Origin: G963665185 sp963665185
Lineage (GTDB): Bacteria > Desulfobacterota > Desulfovibrionia > Desulfovibrionales > Desulfovibrionaceae
Reading direction: 5' to 3'
NCBI GenBank assembly: GCA_963665185.2
Contig: CAXXPO010000028.1
Span: 124,001 to 188,000 of the forward strand
Length of the DNA stretch: 64,000 bases
The position numbers and the translations under genes were made by a program. Below, piece after piece: positions 1-8,177 of this stretch. Every line of letters starts with the position of its first letter. Within the stretch, counting starts at the first letter, position 1. The notes beneath the pieces were generated by a model. The model made no database searches, had not been told where the DNA came from, and was given only the letters and a program-made list of their open reading frames with translations.

Positions 1-1
1 A

Positions 2-205
2 GTGTTTATTTTTCCGGATCTGAACACGGGCAACAACACGTACAAGGCTGTCCAGCGGGCTGCCGGAGCTGTGGCCGTGGGACCTGTTCTGCAGGGCCTG
101 AACAAGCCGGTCAACGATCTGAGCAGAGGATGCACCGTTCCCGATATCGTCAATACCGTGGCCATTACCGCCATCCAGGCGCAGGCCGAAAAGGGGCTTA
201 TCTAA
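2..205 (+). CDS. pta: Phosphate acetyltransferase, C-terminal end (partial)
   Basis: This is the last 67 codons of a gene that begins before the window. The product would convert acetyl-CoA and phosphate to acetyl phosphate in the cytoplasm. The stretch FIFPDLNTGNNTYKAVQR and the following Gly-rich segment PVLQGLNKPVNDLSRG are characteristic of the C-terminal catalytic half of Pta. The stop codon TAA lies one base before the ackA start, so the two are almost certainly cotranscribed and translationally coupled. The upstream domains cannot be seen. Identification is secure from the motif and from the ackA partner. Confidence 0.9.
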   Translation: MFIFPDLNTGNNTYKAVQRAAGAVAVGPVLQGLNKPVNDLSRGCTVPDIVNTVAITAIQAQAEKGLI

Positions 206-206
206 T

Positions 207-1415
207 ATGAAGATTCTGGTTATCAATTCCGGCAGTTCGTCCTTGAAGTACCAGCTTTTCGACATGACCGACAAATCGGTCCTGGCGTCCGGTCTCGTGG
301 AGCGCATCGGTGCAGCCATGAGCGGCCTCAAACACAAAAAGCACCCTGGTTGCGACGACGAGCGCGTGGTGGTGGAAGAAGCCCCCATGTCCGACCACAA
401 GGCCGCGTTGGAGCGGGTGGTCGAGCTTATCGTGGATCCGGAAAAGGGTGTCATCGCCAGTTCTTCCGAGATCAACGCCGTCGGCCACCGTGTGCTCCAC
501 GGCGGCGAGGAGTTTATCGCTCCCAGTCTTATCGACGACGAAGTGATTGCCACGATCGAAAAGTTCATCCCTCTGGGACCGCTGCATAACCCTGCAAATC
601 TGATGGGCATTCGTGTGGCCATGAAGATGTTCCATGTTCCGCATGTGGCCATTTTCGACACCGCCTTCCATCAGACCATGCCGCCCGAAGCCTACATGTA
701 CGCGCTTCCCTACGAAATGTACGAGGATCTGCGCATCCGTCGGTACGGTTTTCACGGCACGTCGCATCAGTACATTGCCCGTGCAGGCGCCAAACAGCTG
801 GGCAGGAATCCCGAAGATGTGAACCTGATCACCGTGCACCTGGGCAACGGAAGTTCCATGGCCGCGGTGAGGAAGGGCAAATGCATCGACACCACCATGG
901 GGCTGACTCCGCTGGAAGGGCTGCTCATGGGCACCCGGTCGGGCGATATCGACCCGGCCATCATCTACTTTCTGCACAAGCAGAAGGACATGTCCTTTGA
1001 CGAGATAGACACCCTGTTGAACAAGAAAAGCGGCTTTCTGGGCGTCTGCGGCATGAACGACATGCGCGACATCCATACGGCCATTGCCAAGGGCGATGCA
1101 CGCTGCAAGCTGGCTTTGGAAATGTTCGCCTACAGAAATAAAAAATACATCGGTTCCTATATGGCCGCCTTGGGGCATGTGGACGCCATCATCTTCACCG
1201 CCGGTATCGGCGAGAACGACGATGTCGCCCGCGCACTCTCCCTGGAGGGGATGGAAAATCTGGGCATTGTCCTCGACAAGGAGGCCAACAACCGGAGGTT
1301 CGGCGAGCCGGGCCGCATAAGCTCTTCCGAGAGCGCCATCCAGGTCTGGGTCATTCCGACCAACGAGGAACTGGAAATCGCAGAGCAGACCATGGAGGTC
1401 ATTGAGGCGTCCTAG
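207..1415 (+). CDS. ackA: Acetate kinase
   Basis: Converts acetyl phosphate and ADP to acetate and ATP, the substrate-level phosphorylation step of incomplete lactate oxidation. The 402-residue length is normal for the family. The N-terminal NSGSSSLK motif is at residues 7-14, followed by the family motifs FDTAFHQTMP, HLGNGSS and GLTPLEGLLMGTRSGD, and the C-terminal FTAGIGEN. The start at 207 follows the pta stop by one base, and its ribosome-binding site (AAAAGGGG) lies inside pta. A perfect palindrome follows the gene at 1424-1455. In desulfovibrios pta-ackA sits with lactate dehydrogenase genes, which matches the LUD genes downstream. Confidence 0.97.
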   Translation: MKILVINSGSSSLKYQLFDMTDKSVLASGLVERIGAAMSGLKHKKHPGCDDERVVVEEAPMSDHKAALERVVELIVDPEKGVIASSSEINAVGHRVLHGGEEFIAPSLIDDEVIATIEKFIPLGPLHNPANLMGIRVAMKMFHVPHVAIFDTAFHQTMPPEAYMYALPYEMYEDLRIRRYGFHGTSHQYIARAGAKQLGRNPEDVNLITVHLGNGSSMAAVRKGKCIDTTMGLTPLEGLLMGTRSGDIDPAIIYFLHKQKDMSFDEIDTLLNKKSGFLGVCGMNDMRDIHTAIAKGDARCKLALEMFAYRNKKYIGSYMAALGHVDAIIFTAGIGENDDVARALSLEGMENLGIVLDKEANNRRFGEPGRISSSESAIQVWVIPTNEELEIAEQTMEVIEAS

Positions 1416-1423
1416 GATGATGT

Positions 1424-1455
1424 CCCGCATGGCAGACCATGGTCTGCCATGCGGG
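1424..1455. other. Perfect 32-nt palindrome downstream of ackA
   Basis: Two 16-base arms (CCCGCATGGCAGACCA and its exact complement) meet with no loop, nine bases after the ackA stop. No run of T follows on either strand, so it is not a canonical factor-independent terminator. It could be an RNA hairpin that sets relative expression of pta-ackA and the LUD genes, or a protein-binding site. Confidence 0.7.
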
Positions 1456-1518
1456 TGTCATGTTCTGGAGACTGTCGGGATGGGTTTCGTGGCGAGACAG
1501 GCTCTGCCGGAGAAATGA

Positions 1519-2148
1519 ATGAGCGTCACCACTTCGAACCAAGAGCGGTTCACGGTAAAGGCCAAGGCTGTTTCCGCAACCGTTTCCACTGTCGCCTCGA
1601 CTGACGAGGCATTGGCTTACGTTGTCGATTTGTGCGGAACCAAGGATGCCTGCCAGATTCTGGCGGCAGGTTGCGGCGAAAGTCTTTCGGCACAGGCCGA
1701 GGATCTGTGCGCTGCCAAACAGCAGAAAACCATTGCCGCACCCGGCTTGGACAAGGATTTGTCCCAAAAATTGGCCGGATTGTGCAAGAAGAACGGGTTC
1801 GCCTTCGTGGAAAGCGGAATGCGCGAGCACCTTGGCGGTCTGGATATCGGATTCACCATGGCCCAGTGGGGGATTGCCGAGACCGGCTCCCTGGTCATCG
1901 ATTCGCGGAGTGAAGACTTGCGTCTGGCAACCATGGTCAGCGAAGTGCATGTGGCCCTGCTGCCCGCTTCCAAGATCGTGGCCGACAGTTTTGCCTTGGA
2001 CGAGGTCATCAGAAAATGGTTCGCGGCCCCGCCTAACTATCTTGCCTTTATTACCGGAGCCAGCCGTACCGCTGACATCGAGCGCGTGCTCGCATTGGGT
2101 GTGCACGGCCCCTTGGAACTGCACATTCTGATTCTGGAGGACAACTAA
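1519..2148 (+). CDS. LUD-domain protein, LutC/YkgG-like lactate-utilisation subunit
   Basis: A 209-residue single LUD-domain protein resembling LutC (LldG), the small subunit of the iron-sulfur L-lactate dehydrogenase. Family-like segments are visible around GLDIGFTMAQWGIAETGSLVIDS and ISGASRTADIE-type sequence near the C terminus (FITGASRTADIERVLALGVHGP). No cysteine cluster is present, as expected for this subunit. The start ATG at 1519 is preceded by CGGAGAA. Its stop is one base before the next gene, whose ribosome-binding site lies inside this one, so the pair is coupled. It probably works with the fused LutA/LutB protein to oxidise lactate to pyruvate. The exact substrate (L- or D-lactate) is inferred. 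Confidence 0.85.
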   Translation: MSVTTSNQERFTVKAKAVSATVSTVASTDEALAYVVDLCGTKDACQILAAGCGESLSAQAEDLCAAKQQKTIAAPGLDKDLSQKLAGLCKKNGFAFVESGMREHLGGLDIGFTMAQWGIAETGSLVIDSRSEDLRLATMVSEVHVALLPASKIVADSFALDEVIRKWFAAPPNYLAFITGASRTADIERVLALGVHGPLELHILILEDN

Positions 2149-2149
2149 G

Positions 2150-4300
2150 ATGCAAGACGCAAAGAACCTCAAGGATTACAGGTGCGAGTTGCGTGAGGCC
2201 CTGGAAAACGATTTTTTGCGCACAGCCATGGACAAGTTCGCCACGGCCTATCCCGTGGGCCGTGCCAATGCCTTTGCCGAGTTGGACATCAAGGAAGTGG
2301 TCGACGCTGTCGTGGAATCCAAGGATGCGGCCCTGACCCATCTGGACGAATTGTACCAGGAATTCAAGCGCAACGCCGAAGCTGCGGGCGTTACCGTGCA
2401 TTTGGCTGCCGACGCGGCCGAGGCTAACCGCATCATAGGCGAGATTGCCCAGCGGGCGGATTGTAAGAAGATTGTCAAATCCAAGTCCATGACGGCCGAG
2501 GAAACCCTGCTCAACCATCATTTGGAAGATTTGGGCCTGGAAGTTACGGAGACCGACCTGGGCGAGTGGATCATCCAGATGCGCCATGAAGGGCCGACCC
2601 ATATGGTCATGCCTGCCATCCACCTGTCCCGTGACCAGGTGGCCGATCTGTTCAGCGATGTCACCGGAAAAACCCAGACCAACGATATCCAGAAGTTGGT
2701 CAAGGTGGCCCGGCGCGAACTGCGCCAGAAATATATCGAAGCGGACATGGGAATTTCCGGCCTCAATTTTGCCATTGCCGAATCCGGCACGTTGGGCATT
2801 GTCACCAACGAGGGCAATGCCCGGCTTGTCACGACCCTGCCGCGGGTGCATGTCGCCTTGGCAGGCCTGGACAAACTGACTCCCAGCCTGAACGACGCCC
2901 TCAAAGTGCTGCGCGTTCTGCCGCGCAACGCCACGGGACAGGCCATTACCTCGTACGTCACCTGGATCACCGGAGCCAACGAATGTCTGGCCGCGCCGGA
3001 CAACAAGAAGGAAATCCACGTCGTCTTTCTGGATAACGGACGCCGCAAGATGGCTGCGGATCCGCTTTTTTCACAGGTCCTGCGGTGTGTGCGCTGCGGT
3101 GCGTGCGCCAATGTCTGCCCGGTCTACCGCATGGTGGGCGGACACAAGATGGGACATATATATATCGGAGCCATCGGACTGATACTGACCTACTTTTTCC
3201 ATGGATCGGACAAGGCCAAGAATTTGGTGCAGAATTGCATCAACTGCCAGGCCTGTAAGAACATCTGCGCGGCAGGCATCGACCTGCCACGGCTCATCAA
3301 GGAAATATACGCTCGAATTCAGGACACGGACGGTCATGGCGTGCAGGGGACGCTCATGGGGTATGTGATGCGCAATCGCAGCGTTTTCCATTCCCTGCTC
3401 AAGGCCGGACGTTTCGCCCAGAAGCCTTTTGCCAAGGGAACTCCCTACCTGCGGCATCTGCCCATGATGTTCGCCAAGGACCAGGCCTTCCGCGCATTGC
3501 CTGCCGTGGCGGACAAGGCCTTTCGGGACATCTGGCCCACGGTTGCCCCCAAGGTGGATAATCCCACGATCCGGGTCGGACTTTTTGCCGGATGTGCTCA
3601 GGATTTCCTGTATCCTGAACAGCTTGTGGCCGGACTCAGGACCTTTGAAGGCCATGGTGTGTCTGTGGACTTCCCGGAAAAACAGTCCTGTTGCGGTCTG
3701 CCCCTGCAGATGATGGGCGAGAAAAAGGCGGCCGAGGATGTGGCCCGCCAGAATGTGGAAGCCTTTGACCTGAACAAGGTGGATTATATTGTCACGTTGT
3801 GCGCTTCCTGCGCCTCGCAACTCAAGCACAGCTATGAAAAGCTGTTGGGCGACAAGCCAGGCCTGCGTGTGAAGGCCAAGATCTTCAGCGAAAAGGTCAT
3901 CGACTACAGTTCGTTCATGAAGGACGTGCTCAAGGTCGATGCCTCCAACTTCCGCGATACGGGACGCAAGACCACCTACCATGCGCCCTGCCACTTGTGC
4001 CGGGGCCTGGACGTGCACGACGCGCCGCGCGATCTCATCCGCGACAGCGGAATGTCCTACGCGCCGTGCCAGGAAGAGGAAGTCTGCTGCGGTTTCGGCG
4101 GGTCCTTCTCCGTGAAGTTCCCGGAAGTCTCGGCAGGGATCCTCAAGAACAAGCTCGATAACATAGAGGACACGGGCGCATCGCAGATCGTGACCGACTG
4201 CCCCGGCTGCGTCATGCAGATTCGCGGCGGCATGGTCAATCGCGGCGGCAAGGTCGAGGTGCGGCATATTGCCGAGGCTTTGGTCGACCAGCTCAAGTAG
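2150..4300 (+). CDS. LUD / 4Fe-4S / CCG-domain lactate dehydrogenase subunit (LutB-LutA fusion-like)
   Basis: A 716-residue protein that joins what are separate LutB and LutA proteins in Bacillus. Residues about 1-300 form a LUD domain. Two [4Fe-4S] ferredoxin motifs follow, CVRCGACANVCP near residue 312 and CINCQACKNICAAG near 361. The C-terminal half carries two CCG cysteine-rich domains, seen as KQSCCGLPLQMMG, CASCASQLK, HAPCHLCRG, VCCGFGG and DCPGCVMQIRGG. CCG domains bind non-cubane or 4Fe-4S clusters in heterodisulfide-reductase and glycolate-oxidase families. With the preceding LutC-like subunit it likely oxidises lactate and feeds electrons to the membrane or to a quinone or Hdr-type partner. 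It is the last gene before the terminator at 4334. Confidence 0.9.
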   Translation: MQDAKNLKDYRCELREALENDFLRTAMDKFATAYPVGRANAFAELDIKEVVDAVVESKDAALTHLDELYQEFKRNAEAAGVTVHLAADAAEANRIIGEIAQRADCKKIVKSKSMTAEETLLNHHLEDLGLEVTETDLGEWIIQMRHEGPTHMVMPAIHLSRDQVADLFSDVTGKTQTNDIQKLVKVARRELRQKYIEADMGISGLNFAIAESGTLGIVTNEGNARLVTTLPRVHVALAGLDKLTPSLNDALKVLRVLPRNATGQAITSYVTWITGANECLAAPDNKKEIHVVFLDNGRRKMAADPLFSQVLRCVRCGACANVCPVYRMVGGHKMGHIYIGAIGLILTYFFHGSDKAKNLVQNCINCQACKNICAAGIDLPRLIKEIYARIQDTDGHGVQGTLMGYVMRNRSVFHSLLKAGRFAQKPFAKGTPYLRHLPMMFAKDQAFRALPAVADKAFRDIWPTVAPKVDNPTIRVGLFAGCAQDFLYPEQLVAGLRTFEGHGVSVDFPEKQSCCGLPLQMMGEKKAAEDVARQNVEAFDLNKVDYIVTLCASCASQLKHSYEKLLGDKPGLRVKAKIFSEKVIDYSSFMKDVLKVDASNFRDTGRKTTYHAPCHLCRGLDVHDAPRDLIRDSGMSYAPCQEEEVCCGFGGSFSVKFPEVSAGILKNKLDNIEDTGASQIVTDCPGCVMQIRGGMVNRGGKVEVRHIAEALVDQLK

Positions 4301-4333
4301 GGACCGCATTGGGTAGACCTGGATGAAGTACAC

Positions 4334-4360
4334 AAGGCGGACCTCGGTCCGCCTTTTTTT
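4334..4360 (+). terminator. Factor-independent terminator of the lactate/acetate operon
   Basis: A ten-base stem AAGGCGGACC pairs with GGTCCGCCTT around a two-base loop and runs into seven T residues, starting 33 bases after the stop of the LUD/Fe-S gene. It separates the pta-ackA-LUD operon from the next gene. Confidence 0.9.
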
Positions 4361-4415
4361 CGATTCGTCTGTTCGATTTGCTGCGATATATGAGCCGGAA
4401 AATATAATTGATGTT

Positions 4416-4446
4416 TTGTCGCAACATTTTTTATTTTACCTATAAT
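4416..4446 (+). promoter_or_regulatory. Candidate sigma-70 promoter for the alpha-hydroxy-acid oxidase gene
   Basis: A consensus TATAAT (4441-4446) stands in an A+T-rich stretch 51 bases before the start codon, with TTGTCG (4416-4421) 19 bases upstream as a loose -35 element. The preceding terminator makes an independent promoter necessary here. Confidence 0.4.
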
Positions 4447-4476
4447 TGGGTAGGTGTCCCGGTTTTTTCCGGTACG

Positions 4477-4494
4477 TCTCTCCCATAGGAGAGA
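4477..4494 (+). promoter_or_regulatory. Hairpin that pairs with the Shine-Dalgarno of the next gene
   Basis: TCTCTCC (4477-4483), loop CATA, GGAGAGA (4488-4494). The right arm is the ribosome-binding site of the gene starting at 4498, so the hairpin could mask it and limit translation unless opened. Confidence 0.5.
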
Positions 4495-4497
4495 GTC

Positions 4498-5517
4498 ATG
4501 AAAGAAGTAAGAGCAACTGCCAGAAAACGCATGAAAGGCTTTTGTCGCGTCTGCCCCGTGTGCGACGGACGTGCCTGTGTGGGGGAAGTTCCGGGCATGG
4601 GCGGGTTGGAAACGGGCGCGACCTTTCAGGACAATGTCCGCGCCCTGGCGGAAGTCACTTTCAATATGCGCCTGCTGCATGATGCGGCGCAGCCCGATAC
4701 ACGTACCCGGATTCTGGGGTTCGACCTCTCCATGCCGGTTTTGGCCGCGCCCATCGGCGGAGTTTCCTTCAATATGGGCGGCCAGGTATCGGAAGAGGAT
4801 TATATTTTTTCCAAGCTTTCAGCTTGTGCCGACCACGGCGTTGTCGGCTGTACCGGCGACGGCGTACCTGACTTTATTTATGAAAGCGGGCTGCAAGCCA
4901 TACAGCGTCTGAACGGCCATGGAATTCCCTTTATCAAGCCCTGGGAAGACAAGGAACTGGATGAAAAATTGCAGAAGTGTCTGGACGCGGGCGCCAAAGT
5001 CGTCGGCATTGACATCGATGCCGCGGGTCTTATCACCCTTAGAAAGATGGGCCGTCCTGTAGGTCCTCGTTCGGCAAGCGACTGGAAGTCTGTTGTGGAA
5101 CACTTTCCGGCCGAATTCATATTCAAAGGCATCATGACGCCGGATGAAGCCAGGCAGGCTATCGACATGGGAGCCTCCGCCATTGTGGTGTCCAATCATG
5201 GAGGCCGCGTTCTGGATTACGTGCCCGGTACGGCCCGGGTACTGTCACGTATCGCCGAGACGGTGCGAAACCAAATACCCGTCCTTGTGGACGGAGGAGT
5301 CCGTACAGGCGGCGATGTCCTTAAAATGATCGCCCTGGGTGCGGACGCCGTGTTGATCGGGCGGCCTTTTTCCATCGCAGCCGTCGGTGGGCTGGAGCAG
5401 GGTGTCGGTACGTATCTGGACCTTGTGCATGAACAACTGAGGCAGACCATGGTTCTCACCGGATGTTCGGACCTTGCTGCCGCGGACGGCTCCATTCTCC
5501 ATAACGCGTCCAAGTGA
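4498..5517 (+). CDS. FMN-dependent alpha-hydroxy-acid dehydrogenase/oxidase family protein
   Basis: A 339-residue TIM-barrel flavoprotein of the lactate/glycolate oxidase superfamily. Visible family signatures are the substrate-side SNHGGRVLDYVPG with the catalytic histidine at about residue 234, the FMN-phosphate segment VLVDGGVRTGGDVLKMIALG, and VLIGRPF near the C terminus. The N terminus is unusual: four cysteines at 16, 19, 22 and 27 (CRVCPVCDGRAC) precede the barrel, which suggests a small iron-sulfur or zinc site absent from classical LldD. It follows the lactate operon but has its own promoter. It could oxidise lactate or another 2-hydroxy acid, or use the isopentenyl-diphosphate isomerase-like fold for something else; the substrate is not shown. 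Confidence 0.8.
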   Translation: MKEVRATARKRMKGFCRVCPVCDGRACVGEVPGMGGLETGATFQDNVRALAEVTFNMRLLHDAAQPDTRTRILGFDLSMPVLAAPIGGVSFNMGGQVSEEDYIFSKLSACADHGVVGCTGDGVPDFIYESGLQAIQRLNGHGIPFIKPWEDKELDEKLQKCLDAGAKVVGIDIDAAGLITLRKMGRPVGPRSASDWKSVVEHFPAEFIFKGIMTPDEARQAIDMGASAIVVSNHGGRVLDYVPGTARVLSRIAETVRNQIPVLVDGGVRTGGDVLKMIALGADAVLIGRPFSIAAVGGLEQGVGTYLDLVHEQLRQTMVLTGCSDLAAADGSILHNASK

Positions 5518-5542
5518 GCAACATGGCGCAAGGAGGGAGATA

Positions 5543-5914
5543 ATGTTTCTTCACTATGACAAGAGCAGAAATCGCGTGGTTTGCCGTTGGGGCGAACCCG
5601 TCAATATAATCATGAACAAAAAGACCAGCCGCATGGAACGGATCAGAACCATTGCCGTGCAGGTGCAAAAAGACGGGCAGCTCGCCAAACGCGACCGCGA
5701 TCGTTACGGATCGCATCCGGTCTACAACAAGATCATGCATTTTGTGCGCAAATTGCGCAGTAATGGGTATTTTCCTCTGGGGGAACTGACGAAACCCTGC
5801 TCCGTGTGCGGAGTGGAACATGGGTCGGCTCCGCATTACGACACACGTAAACGCCGGGTCGTATGGCTCTGCCCCGACCATCGCAATGAACTGGACAAAA
5901 GCAACGCCAACTAA
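5543..5914 (+). CDS. Small protein with a putative CxxC...CxxH metal site, function unknown
   Basis: A 123-residue protein started at ATG 5543 because a strong AGGAGGGAGA lies just upstream; a longer reading from 5474 would overlap the previous gene. The C-terminal third has CSVC at residues 86-89 and CPDH at 110-113, a spacing typical of a zinc ribbon or treble-clef knuckle. The rest is basic and charged, with no membrane segment. It is 25 bases downstream of the flavoprotein gene and 26 bases upstream of the Dabb gene, so the three probably form one transcript. I do not recognise a family; a nucleic-acid or HNH-like role is possible but unproven. Confidence 0.65.
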   Translation: MFLHYDKSRNRVVCRWGEPVNIIMNKKTSRMERIRTIAVQVQKDGQLAKRDRDRYGSHPVYNKIMHFVRKLRSNGYFPLGELTKPCSVCGVEHGSAPHYDTRKRRVVWLCPDHRNELDKSNAN

Positions 5915-5940
5915 CCACCGACCAAGCAAAGCGAGAGATC

Positions 5941-6243
5941 ATGATCAAGCACATCGTTATGTGGCGCGTCAAGGACAGCGCCGAGGGCATGGACAAGGCC
6001 GGAATTGTCGCGGAAATGAAAAAACGGCTGGAAGCCCTCAAAGGCGTTGTTCCCGGCGCCATTGATCTGGAAGTGGGCGCCAACTTCGACACCTCGGACG
6101 GCGCATGCGATGCTGTGCTGTTCTCCACGTTCAATACCCGTGAAGAACTCGACGCCTACCAGGTGCATCCTGCGCACCAGGAAGTTGTCGGGTTCATCCG
6201 TTCCGTTGCCACGGAGCGGCGGGTGGTCGATTACGAAGTGTGA
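5941..6243 (+). CDS. Dabb (stress-responsive alpha/beta barrel) family protein
   Basis: A 100-residue dimeric alpha/beta-barrel protein. The opening MIKHIVMWRVKD and the closing pattern FIRSVATERRVVDYEV are hallmark Dabb features, and the length fits. Members include uncharacterised stress proteins and a few polyketide or olivetolic-acid cyclases, so the fold does not define the reaction. The start follows GAGAG. It is the third and last gene of the small plus-strand operon that begins with the flavoprotein. Confidence 0.85.
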   Translation: MIKHIVMWRVKDSAEGMDKAGIVAEMKKRLEALKGVVPGAIDLEVGANFDTSDGACDAVLFSTFNTREELDAYQVHPAHQEVVGFIRSVATERRVVDYEV

Positions 6244-6742
6244 AGGGAATAAAGATGCGGGGGGAACCTCTTGAAAAAGGTGTTTCCCCTCGCGTTTCCC
6301 CTTTCCAGGGGGGGGAAATAATCGCGCCACAAAGCCACGGGCGTCATCGCAGGGGCCCCGAGCTTCAATGAAAACACCGATGACGGCCACATCCTGCCGG
6401 ATGTCTTCGAACAATGCTGGACGACCACCGGGACCTGTCGGTCAGCCGCCACATGGATTTCCCTGCGCTGAGACACCTCGCGGCTGCTGTTCGCGCCGAT
6501 GGTTCTGCCGCCCTGGTGGTGTGCATGGGCAGATGCCGTCCCTGTGATTCCGTGTCTGTTGACAAAGGGAGTCGGCGTGCGGGCTGTGGTGGCAGGCGGT
6601 GCACAAGAATCTGCCGAACCTGTCCTGCGTGAATCAAGACTGCTGGTGGCCGTTTTCCGGCCCTGGTTGTACGAACGGGGTGAAAACCGGGGTTTTCACC
6701 CCGTTCGTGCGATTTCACGGCCATGGGAGAACGGTTGGCGGG
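6244..6742. other. Gene-free intergenic region between convergent operons
   Basis: Five hundred bases with no convincing gene. The first part (6258-6318) is rich in G and C runs with a TTTCCCC...GGGGAAA pairing that could terminate the Dabb operon. Short open frames between 6300 and 6640 on both strands have no recognisable family, no good ribosome-binding site and overlap each other. The region may be gene remnant; I cannot name an ancestor. Confidence 0.4.
6671..6708 (-). terminator. Perfect 18-bp inverted repeat after the molybdate operon
   Basis: ACGAACGGGGTGAAAACC pairs exactly with GGTTTTCACCCCGTTCGT across a GG spacer, 34 bases past the last gene of the minus-strand operon. It is probably its transcription end, although no T run follows on the minus strand. 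Confidence 0.55.
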
Positions 6743-7468
6743 TTATTCCGAGGCTGCACAGAACCTGTCCCACCCCATGATATGGGCGGAACCGGCAATG
6801 GTTGTGCCGTAGAAGAGCACGGGGGGGCCGTTCAGAAAGGGGTCGATGGTGTCGTTGGCAATGGTGGTGCCGGTGACGAGCAGCAGGTCGGCCCATGCAA
6901 TGGCGTCGGCAGTGCCTTCCGGCCCTTCGACGAGCACTCCGCGCCGTTCCTGGCCGATGTTTTCCGGGTCCATATCCAGCACGCGCAGGGGGAAGTGATC
7001 CTTAAGGGCCTGGATCATGGCGGGTTGGCATCCGGCCAAAGTGATTTTGGGCGTGCCGTAATTGGCCTTGATGTGCTCCATGAGCTGTTTCGCGCAAACC
7101 GTTGGACCGGCGTCGCGGCAGTGGATGGTTTTTTCGGTCTTGCCGAGGCTGCGCATGACCGCGTTGAGTGTGGCGATGAAGATGCCACGGTTGCGGTTGT
7201 TGTCCAGTGGCAGGTCGGCCACTTCGCCCAGCTTGGCCTGGTAGTGGCGGAAATCGTCGGTAAAGGCCTGGCCTTTTTCACCCTTGAACAGGGCTTCCAC
7301 CAGTTGTTCCTTGCCCTTCTGGATGGGAAAGTCCGTGCCGTCTGGCTTTCCGATGGCCTCTTCCACGGACAGGGCACGGGCCGTGACAGTGACGTTCTCA
7401 TTCAGCAGACCATGCTGCTTCCAAATTTCCAGGGCTTTGTTGCGCAGGGTTTCCAATGTCTGGGACAT
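6743..7468 (-). CDS. DUF4213/DUF364 Rossmann-like (heavy-metal chelation-like) protein
   Basis: A 241-residue protein with an enolase-N-like DUF4213 first half and a Rossmann-like DUF364 second half. Visible marks are NRGIFIATLNAVMRSLG in the middle, then ITLAGCQPAMIQALKDHF, and VTGTTIANDTIDPFL near the C terminus. The family is described as putative heavy-metal chelators and often accompanies metal-oxyanion transporters. As the last gene of the molybdate/tungstate operon it may handle imported metal or a cofactor precursor. AAAGGATT precedes the start. No enzymatic residues can be assigned. Confidence 0.75.
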   Translation of the reverse strand: MSQTLETLRNKALEIWKQHGLLNENVTVTARALSVEEAIGKPDGTDFPIQKGKEQLVEALFKGEKGQAFTDDFRHYQAKLGEVADLPLDNNRNRGIFIATLNAVMRSLGKTEKTIHCRDAGPTVCAKQLMEHIKANYGTPKITLAGCQPAMIQALKDHFPLRVLDMDPENIGQERRGVLVEGPEGTADAIAWADLLLVTGTTIANDTIDPFLNGPPVLFYGTTIAGSAHIMGWDRFCAASE

Positions 7469-7505
7469 GTCGCGAATCCTTTTTGTGGTTGCGACTCGGG
7501 CGGAA

Positions 7506-8177
7506 TCATTGTGACAATCGTCTGAGCACCAGGAAAATGAGCATGGAGATGGAGCCTATCAGACAGGTCAGGACAATGGCCCGGTCGAATTCTCCGCTGA
7601 AAACGGAATTGAAAATTTCCAGGGACAGCGTGTTGGTCTTGCCCACCACGTTGCCGCCGAGCATGAGGGTTATACCCACTTCTCCCACGCTTCGTCCAAT
7701 GGCAAGAAACCAGCCCGCCGCGATGCTGCGGCGCACATTGGGCAGCAGAACAAGATAAAAGGTCTGCCATTCGTTTTTTCCCAGCACATAGGACACTTCG
7801 GAAAGCTGACGGGAGCAGCCCCTGAATGCGGCCTCCACCGGCTTGACCATGAGGGGGAGTCCGGCCACGAACGATGCCAGGGCAACTCCCTGAAAATTGA
7901 AGACGAGTTCTATTCCAAGGGCTTTTCCGAGCGGCCCGTCGCGCCCCAGAAGCAGGAGCAGGGCGAATCCCGTGGCTATGGGCGGGAAGACCAGGGGGAT
8001 GGTCACGAAAAAATCGATGATGCCCCGCAAGGGCGAATTGGGGCGGGAAAGGTAGTAGCCGAGCAGTATGCCGAACGCCAGGAGCAGGCTGCCGGAAATC
8101 GCGATGACCTTGGCGGTCAGCCACAGGGGGAACAATGTCCCCCTGTCGCAGAGGATTTCCATGAAATCAAAAGGCAT
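7506..8177 (-). CDS. ABC permease, ModB/TupB type (second copy)
   Basis: A 223-residue inner-membrane permease with several hydrophobic segments. The cytoplasmic coupling motif has the ABC-permease EAA form (EVSYVLGKNEWQTFYLVLLP), and the GRSVGEVGITLMLGGN segment is typical of the ModB/TupB/CysT group. Its start overlaps the stop of the preceding binding-protein gene by one base (TAATG), indicating coupling. It pairs with that second binding protein and must borrow the operon's only ATPase. Tungstate or molybdate is the likely cargo, from context. Confidence 0.85.
   Translation of the reverse strand: MPFDFMEILCDRGTLFPLWLTAKVIAISGSLLLAFGILLGYYLSRPNSPLRGIIDFFVTIPLVFPPIATGFALLLLLGRDGPLGKALGIELVFNFQGVALASFVAGLPLMVKPVEAAFRGCSRQLSEVSYVLGKNEWQTFYLVLLPNVRRSIAAGWFLAIGRSVGEVGITLMLGGNVVGKTNTLSLEIFNSVFSGEFDRAIVLTCLIGSISMLIFLVLRRLSQ

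Noticed and set aside
6300..6740. Possible genes in short frames on both strands
   Set aside because: Overlapping frames, no family motif and no start signal; treated as intergenic.
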